A DNA stretch of 64,000 nucleotides from Micromonospora sp. HNM0581. Its GTDB lineage: Bacteria; Actinomycetota; Actinomycetes; Mycobacteriales; Micromonosporaceae. The translations under genes were made by a program, and so were the position numbers. Shown piece by piece: positions 59,465-64,000 of this stretch (its first letter is position 1; each line of letters opens with the position of its first letter). Location: assembly GCF_012726175.1 (NCBI RefSeq), contig NZ_JAASAD010000008.1:124001-188000 (forward strand). Reading direction: 5' to 3'. The notes below the pieces were generated by a model, which saw nothing but the letters and a program-made list of their open reading frames with translations, did not search any database and was not told the origin of the DNA.

Positions 59465-62197
59465 TCAGGTCGGGGGTGGTGCATCGCCTCCGACACCGAG
59501 GAGGGTGGCGACGGCATTCACCGGCTCCCGATGGTCGGTCAGCAGGGCGAGCACCTGCCCGGCAGACTGTCCGGGGGTGCCCTGCGGGTGGGTGCGGGTG
59601 GTGGCTGACCAGGGCGGCACCCACGAATCCAGTTCGGCGAGCGTGGCCGGGAAGGTGCGTCCGGCTTCCCGGACCAGCAGCGGCACCAGCTCCGGCCCGT
59701 GCTCGCGCAGGGTGGTGACCAGGTTCGGTAGCCAGGGCAGCAGCACCGGGTCGGGGAGCCGCGCGAACGCGGTGGACATCGTCTCCACGACGAAGGGCGC
59801 GAGCCCAGGAACCGGTTCGAGCGCGTGCACGAAACCGGACAGATACTGCGGGAAGGCAGGCACCACCAGTGGGTTGGACAGCAGCGCCAGGCAGCGGAGC
59901 CGTAACTCGGCCAGGGGCAGCATCCCAAGATGGTGGTGGGCCGCCCAGAGTAGGGCCACCTTGGGCGGCGCCTGGGGGTGGGACTGCGCCAATGCGAGTT
60001 CGAGCTGGGACCGGTCGCACCCCAGGGACAGCGCCAGGCTTTCCAGACTGACCAGGAAACCGAGCATCGCACCGACCTGCCGTACCCCGGTCTCCTGATC
60101 GACGAACGCGGTCGGCAGTAGGGTGCAGTAGTGGGCGTAGCCGGTGGTCACGAAGGCCTCGCACCAGGCCGGCAATCTCGGCGTGGTGGCCTGGTGGTGG
60201 GCGAGCAACCGGCGGATCCGGCGCAACACCTCCGGGGCGTCGTCGACGCTGCGTTCGGTGGCGAGCAGTTCGACCGCCCGGGCGCCCAGCTCGTCGACCA
60301 GTCGAGGACCGTGCAGCAGCCGGAGGGCGTCCTCGACCGCGGCGAGGGCACCGACGACCGTCGCCTCCGGGCCGTGTACCGTGCGGCGCAGGCGCTGTTC
60401 CAGCACCTGCTCGACGGTGACACCCTCGTAGCCGAGCTCGATGAGCGCGCGTTGGTGGCGGCCCAGCGCCAAATCCCAGCTCTCCTGCATCGACCGGTGC
60501 CCGAGTCGGTGCTCACCCATGATCGGGCGGACTGCGCCGGGTGGCATCAGGTGCCGCAGTATCCAGAGCAGATTCGAGCATTCGGCCAGCTCGGGGCGGT
60601 GCTGCAGGTCCAGCAATGCCCGCTGCACGGCGCGCTTCTCCAGGTCGAGACCGAGCGGCTGAAGTCGGTGCAGGACATCGCGGGCCAACGGTGGCAGGGC
60701 ATCGTAGCCGACCTGGCCGATCCGGTCTCCGCCGAGCAGGATCTCGCAGAGCCGACGTACGTCCCGGCGGCCGGGCACGACGTCCTTCTCGATGCAGGTG
60801 ACGGCCGCGTCGGCGAAATCGTACGGGGTGGGACGGGCCCGGTTGCGTAGCCCGGCCAACAGGATCGAGGTTTCGAACACCGCTATCGCGTCCGCGGTGC
60901 TGGCCAGGTAGCCGTTGCGGCGGGCCAGCCGGACGATGTCCACGCACCAGCTGCGCAGCTCCGGCTCGTCGAGCCCGTCGGGGGCCGGCGGTGCGGCCAG
61001 GAAACCGGAGAGCCGGTCGGTGATCGCGGAAGCCGGCGCGGCGGCAGATCGGCCGAGCCCGCGCCGACCTCGGCTCGTCGGGCCACGCTGACCGCCCAGC
61101 CGGTACGGCGTCGCACCCGAGCTGTTCACCGCCCTGCTCCAGGTGGCGGCCGCGATCGACACCGACCCGGGCGCGAGACCGAACTGGGTTTCGATCGCCG
61201 AGTGGCTCGACGGGATCAGCCCGTACTGCCACACGGTGGCGGTAGGTGCGGTGATCTCGAAGTCGGGGGCGGCGGAGTCCAGGCCGAACTGGTCGACCCG
61301 GCTGGCGGCGTGGAAGGCCCCGCAGACGTAGAGACAGTCGGCCGGGTCGACATCGGTGGTTGCCAAGTGCTGCCGGATCCTGGTCCACATGTAGCGTTCG
61401 CGGTCCTCGTCGCGGTCGGTACGATCCGCCCCGGGGGGACGCAGCCGCCGGAACAGACTTCCGATCAGGACCATGACCTGACGGTAGGTGTCGTGGTCGG
61501 CGACGGCGAGCGGTCGTTCGACGTAGCTGTCCCACCATTCCGACCAGTGCCGCACCTTACCGTGATGCAGCAGGTGCGCCTCCAACTCGGCGAAGCGGGG
61601 TCGCAGGTCGCCGATCTCCACGCCGAACGCGTCGCCGTGCAGAGCGGCCTGTTCACCCGGGTCGCTGCCGGTCGGTTCGGGCGCGGCCCCGTCCGCCGGG
61701 GGCGTCCCGTCGCGTGGTGACCACTGGAAGACGTGGTCGGTGGAGCGGTCCACAAGCACCAGTTCCACGCCCGGCGACTCGAGCGCGTACGCGATCGCCT
61801 GGTACTCCGCGGACGCCTCGGTGACCGGGGCGATCACACTCAGCGGAGCCCACGCCGCCGGGAACCCGTGGAGTTCCGAGGCGAACGCCTGCACTGCCAC
61901 CGGGAGCCGACAGTTGCGCAGCTCTGCGAGGATCGGCCGGAAATCCTCGCAGAGCTCCAGGTAGATGACGCGGGGCTGCTTCTGTCGAAGTCGGCGCGCC
62001 ATGGCCAGCGCGGAGGCCGGCGAATGATGGCACACCGGAAAGATCTCCAGGCGTTCGCCAAGTGCCCGGTCGACGTCGTCGACGAGGCCGCTGAGGATGC
62101 CGGCGAGGTCGTCGGGGCCGTCGGCGAACGCGGCGGCTGCGCCGGTGAGCTGCTCACGGAGGGCGGCGAACGCGCCCGTGGCGGTCGGGGCCGTCAT
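59465..62197 (-). CDS. DUF5682-family protein of a VWA-MoxR cluster
   Basis: This is a 910-aa cytoplasmic protein. The N-terminal 300 residues have the DUF5682 pattern (FPVCHHSPASALAMARRL, YLELCEDF, LYVCGAFHAASRVDQF), which resembles the TraB/EreA/ChaN-type hydrolase fold in its His-containing motifs. The rest is helical. ATG 62197 overlaps the MoxR stop (ATGA). DUF5682 genes repeatedly accompany MoxR ATPase and VWA genes in bacteria, and these clusters have been proposed to act in stress or conflict responses, but the biochemical role is unknown. Confidence 0.8.
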   Translation of the reverse strand: MTAPTATGAFAALREQLTGAAAAFADGPDDLAGILSGLVDDVDRALGERLEIFPVCHHSPASALAMARRLRQKQPRVIYLELCEDFRPILAELRNCRLPVAVQAFASELHGFPAAWAPLSVIAPVTEASAEYQAIAYALESPGVELVLVDRSTDHVFQWSPRDGTPPADGAAPEPTGSDPGEQAALHGDAFGVEIGDLRPRFAELEAHLLHHGKVRHWSEWWDSYVERPLAVADHDTYRQVMVLIGSLFRRLRPPGADRTDRDEDRERYMWTRIRQHLATTDVDPADCLYVCGAFHAASRVDQFGLDSAAPDFEITAPTATVWQYGLIPSSHSAIETQFGLAPGSVSIAAATWSRAVNSSGATPYRLGGQRGPTSRGRRGLGRSAAAPASAITDRLSGFLAAPPAPDGLDEPELRSWCVDIVRLARRNGYLASTADAIAVFETSILLAGLRNRARPTPYDFADAAVTCIEKDVVPGRRDVRRLCEILLGGDRIGQVGYDALPPLARDVLHRLQPLGLDLEKRAVQRALLDLQHRPELAECSNLLWILRHLMPPGAVRPIMGEHRLGHRSMQESWDLALGRHQRALIELGYEGVTVEQVLEQRLRRTVHGPEATVVGALAAVEDALRLLHGPRLVDELGARAVELLATERSVDDAPEVLRRIRRLLAHHQATTPRLPAWCEAFVTTGYAHYCTLLPTAFVDQETGVRQVGAMLGFLVSLESLALSLGCDRSQLELALAQSHPQAPPKVALLWAAHHHLGMLPLAELRLRCLALLSNPLVVPAFPQYLSGFVHALEPVPGLAPFVVETMSTAFARLPDPVLLPWLPNLVTTLREHGPELVPLLVREAGRTFPATLAELDSWVPPWSATTRTHPQGTPGQSAGQVLALLTDHREPVNAVATLLGVGGDAPPPT

Positions 62198-63306
62198 GAC
62201 AGGGCAGCGATCGCCTGGCGGCCACCGTCGAGGAAGCCGGGCCACTCGCCGCCGTCCTTCTTGGCCCGTGGCTCCACCACCGCGTGCAGGTACTTGTTGA
62301 GGATCGCCAGGTCCTCCGGGCTGCGTCGGGCCAGGGATCCCACCATCGATCCGGCCAGCGTGGCGGCGCGGAGGGTACGGTCGCCGAAGAACTGGCTGTG
62401 CAGGACGGCGTCTTCGAGTACCCCGATCTGCTCCGCGGTGGACAACGCCGACTCCAGCTTGTCGTCGTCGCTCGTCGCCGAGGCGGCGGCGGCGCGCAGG
62501 TCAGCGAAGCTCTGCAGCAGGATGTCCAACAGGGTGGGTGGCACCTCCAACTCGACGCGGTGGCGTCGGAGCAGCTCCTCGGTACGGAACCGGACGATCT
62601 CCGCCTCGCTGCGTTTGTTGGTGACCACCGGGATCCGGACGAAGTTGAACCGCCGCTTCAGCGCCGAGGACAGGTCGTTGACGCCTCGGTCCCGGCTGTT
62701 CGCAGTGGCGATGATCGAGAATCCGGGCTTGGCGAAGACGATGTTGTCGTCGTTGAGTTCGGGGATGGAGACGTACTTCTCCGACAGGATGGAGATCAGT
62801 GCGTCCTGCACGTCACTCGTGGAGCGGGTCAACTCCTCGAAGCGGCCGAGCACACCCTGCTCCATCGCCGTCATGATCGGCGAAGGAATCATCGACTCGC
62901 GGGACTGCCCCTTGGCGATGACCATGGAGACGTTCCACGAGTACTTGATGTGGTCTTCGGTGGTGCCGGCGGTGCCCTGCACGACGAGGGTGGAGTTGCG
63001 GCAGGTCGCCGCGGCCAGCAGCTCGGCGAGCCAACTCTTGCCGGTGCCCGGCTCACCGATGAGCAGCAGACCACGGTCCGAGGCCAGCGTGACGATGCTG
63101 CGTTCGACGAAGCTGCGATCACCGAACCACTTCTGTGGGATGTTCCGGTCGAGTCCGTCGGCGCGTTCGGAGCCCAGGACGAACAGCCGGACCATGCGCG
63201 GGCTGAGTCGCCACGAGTACGGCTTGGTGCCGGTGTCGACCGACTCCAGGAAGTCGAGTTCGTCGGCGTACTTGATCTCTGCGGGGGCGCGCAGCATGTC
63301 GGACAT
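62194..63306 (-). CDS. MoxR-family AAA+ ATPase
   Basis: This is a 370-aa AAA+ protein with Walker A GEPGTGKSW (84-92), a Walker B/sensor region (DALISIL, IIATANSRDRGVND) and the arginine-containing helical lid. MoxR ATPases act as chaperones that activate a partner, usually a VWA protein, here encoded 14 nt upstream. ATG 63306 follows a GGAGAGA-type site. DUF5682 is the downstream partner. Confidence 0.9.
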   Translation of the reverse strand: MSDMLRAPAEIKYADELDFLESVDTGTKPYSWRLSPRMVRLFVLGSERADGLDRNIPQKWFGDRSFVERSIVTLASDRGLLLIGEPGTGKSWLAELLAAATCRNSTLVVQGTAGTTEDHIKYSWNVSMVIAKGQSRESMIPSPIMTAMEQGVLGRFEELTRSTSDVQDALISILSEKYVSIPELNDDNIVFAKPGFSIIATANSRDRGVNDLSSALKRRFNFVRIPVVTNKRSEAEIVRFRTEELLRRHRVELEVPPTLLDILLQSFADLRAAAASATSDDDKLESALSTAEQIGVLEDAVLHSQFFGDRTLRAATLAGSMVGSLARRSPEDLAILNKYLHAVVEPRAKKDGGEWPGFLDGGRQAIAALS

Positions 63307-63320
63307 GAGGGATGTCTCTC

Positions 63321-64000
63321 CTAGGTGAGGAAACTCTTCAGCTCGAAGACGAGTTTGCGGATGTGACCGGAGAGGACCGCAGTGCCCAGGTCCTTCAGGC
63401 GTTGCCGGAACCAGGGGTTGACGCTCTGCTGGCCGGAGCTGTTAACCGAGCCGACCGGGATGAAACGTGCTCCCGACCGGTGTACCGCCTCGATGCCGTC
63501 GAACAGCGGCTGGGACCTGTCGAACTCGTAGAAATCCGAGATCCACACCAGCACGGTGTTGGTCGGTTCGAGGATCTTCGGACGGGCCATCGCCATAGCC
63601 AGCGGTCCGTCGTTGCCGCCACCGAGGTTGGTGCGCAGCAGCACCTCGAACGGATCGTGCACCCACGGGGTCAGGTCCAAGGCCCGGGTGTCGTAGGCGA
63701 TCAGGTGCACGTCGACCTTGGGCAGGCCGGCGAAGATCGATGCCAGGATGGTGCAGTTGACCATCGCGTCGACCATCGAACCCGACTGGTCGACCACCAC
63801 GATCAGCCGGGACGGTGTCGTCCTGCGGGCGGTCTGCCGGTAGTAGAGCCGGTCCACGTACAGCCGTTCGTCCTCCGGACTCCAGTTGGTCAGGTTCTGC
63901 CAGATGGTGCGGTCCAGGTCGAGATTGCGGAAGACGCGTTTCGGCGGCACCGACCGGTCGATTGCACCGACTGGGCTCTGCTCCACCTGCGTACGCAGCA
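63321..64000 (-). CDS. VWA-domain protein, N-terminus beyond the window
   Basis: This is the C-terminal part of a von Willebrand factor A-domain protein. The metal-ion-dependent adhesion site DQSGSM is visible in VVVDQSGSMVDAM, and an YVDRLYYRQTARRT segment precedes it. The reading frame is open at the right edge. A GTG at 63986 is in frame, but the family is usually longer, so the true start probably lies outside. It is the binding partner expected for the MoxR ATPase. Confidence 0.85.
   Translation of the reverse strand, partial: LRTQVEQSPVGAIDRSVPPKRVFRNLDLDRTIWQNLTNWSPEDERLYVDRLYYRQTARRTTPSRLIVVVDQSGSMVDAMVNCTILASIFAGLPKVDVHLIAYDTRALDLTPWVHDPFEVLLRTNLGGGNDGPLAMAMARPKILEPTNTVLVWISDFYEFDRSQPLFDGIEAVHRSGARFIPVGSVNSSGQQSVNPWFRQRLKDLGTAVLSGHIRKLVFELKSFLT

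Noticed and set aside
1..64000. CRISPR arrays, tRNA genes, insertion sequences or phage genes
   Set aside because: No regularly spaced repeats, cloverleaf-like segments, transposases, integrases or structural phage proteins were found on either strand.

Overview
The window is GC-rich DNA with dense, often overlapping genes, many GTG/TTG starts and leaderless promoters, all typical of an actinomycete. Gene content (secreted lyases with discoidin-type domains, alternative zinc-free ribosomal proteins, CmtR-type sensor) fits a Micromonosporaceae-like organism, but the genus cannot be fixed from sequence alone. No tRNA, rRNA, CRISPR array or insertion sequence was seen.

Positions 1-15151 form an alginate (polyuronate) utilisation locus. 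It has secreted PL6 and PL7 lyases each with a discoidin domain, LacI- and IclR-type regulators, a lipoprotein/two-permease sugar ABC importer, an SDR reductase, two heparinase II/III-fold lyases, a YesL-like membrane protein and an MFS transporter. The importer and intracellular enzymes are one tightly coupled plus-strand operon behind a TTGACA-N17-TAGCCT promoter.

Positions 15094-19620 hold a NUDIX/NrtR-like gene and a divergently placed three-gene set: a four-helix membrane protein, a nucleoside-phosphorylase-domain protein and a membrane-tethered PLD-like protein. The membrane protein ends with a glycine-rich motif that the phosphorylase protein carries at its N-terminus. This layout resembles paired bacterial amyloid-signalling motifs and is the best candidate for an undescribed (possibly immune) system.

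Positions 19630-49575 are dominated by a zinc-limitation regulon. I find seven related 15-bp Zur-type boxes. They sit in front of a large surface protein, a heterodimeric IrtAB-like ABC transporter, a methyltransferase, a CobW GTPase, a CobW-like/L31/Fur operon, a receiver-less winged-helix protein, and an L28-L33-S14 operon that runs on into a surface-anchored-repeat zinc/manganese-type ABC transporter. A 150-residue protein with 43 histidines and Zur itself lie inside this region. Interspersed are a DUF5134/PepSY membrane pair, an XRE-cupin regulator divergent from a reductase-methyltransferase fusion, and a CmtR-like sensor with a CDF metal exporter.

Positions 49811-58906 hold an ECF sigma factor and then a vitamin B12 acquisition locus. 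Two cobalamin riboswitches each precede a pair of secreted proteins resembling the alpha and beta domains of animal transcobalamin, encoded as separate genes; the second pair is co-transcribed with a complete ECF transporter (T, fused A-A, S). The right end (58965-64000, minus strand) carries an SRPBCC protein and a VWA-MoxR-DUF5682 cluster cut by the window edge.
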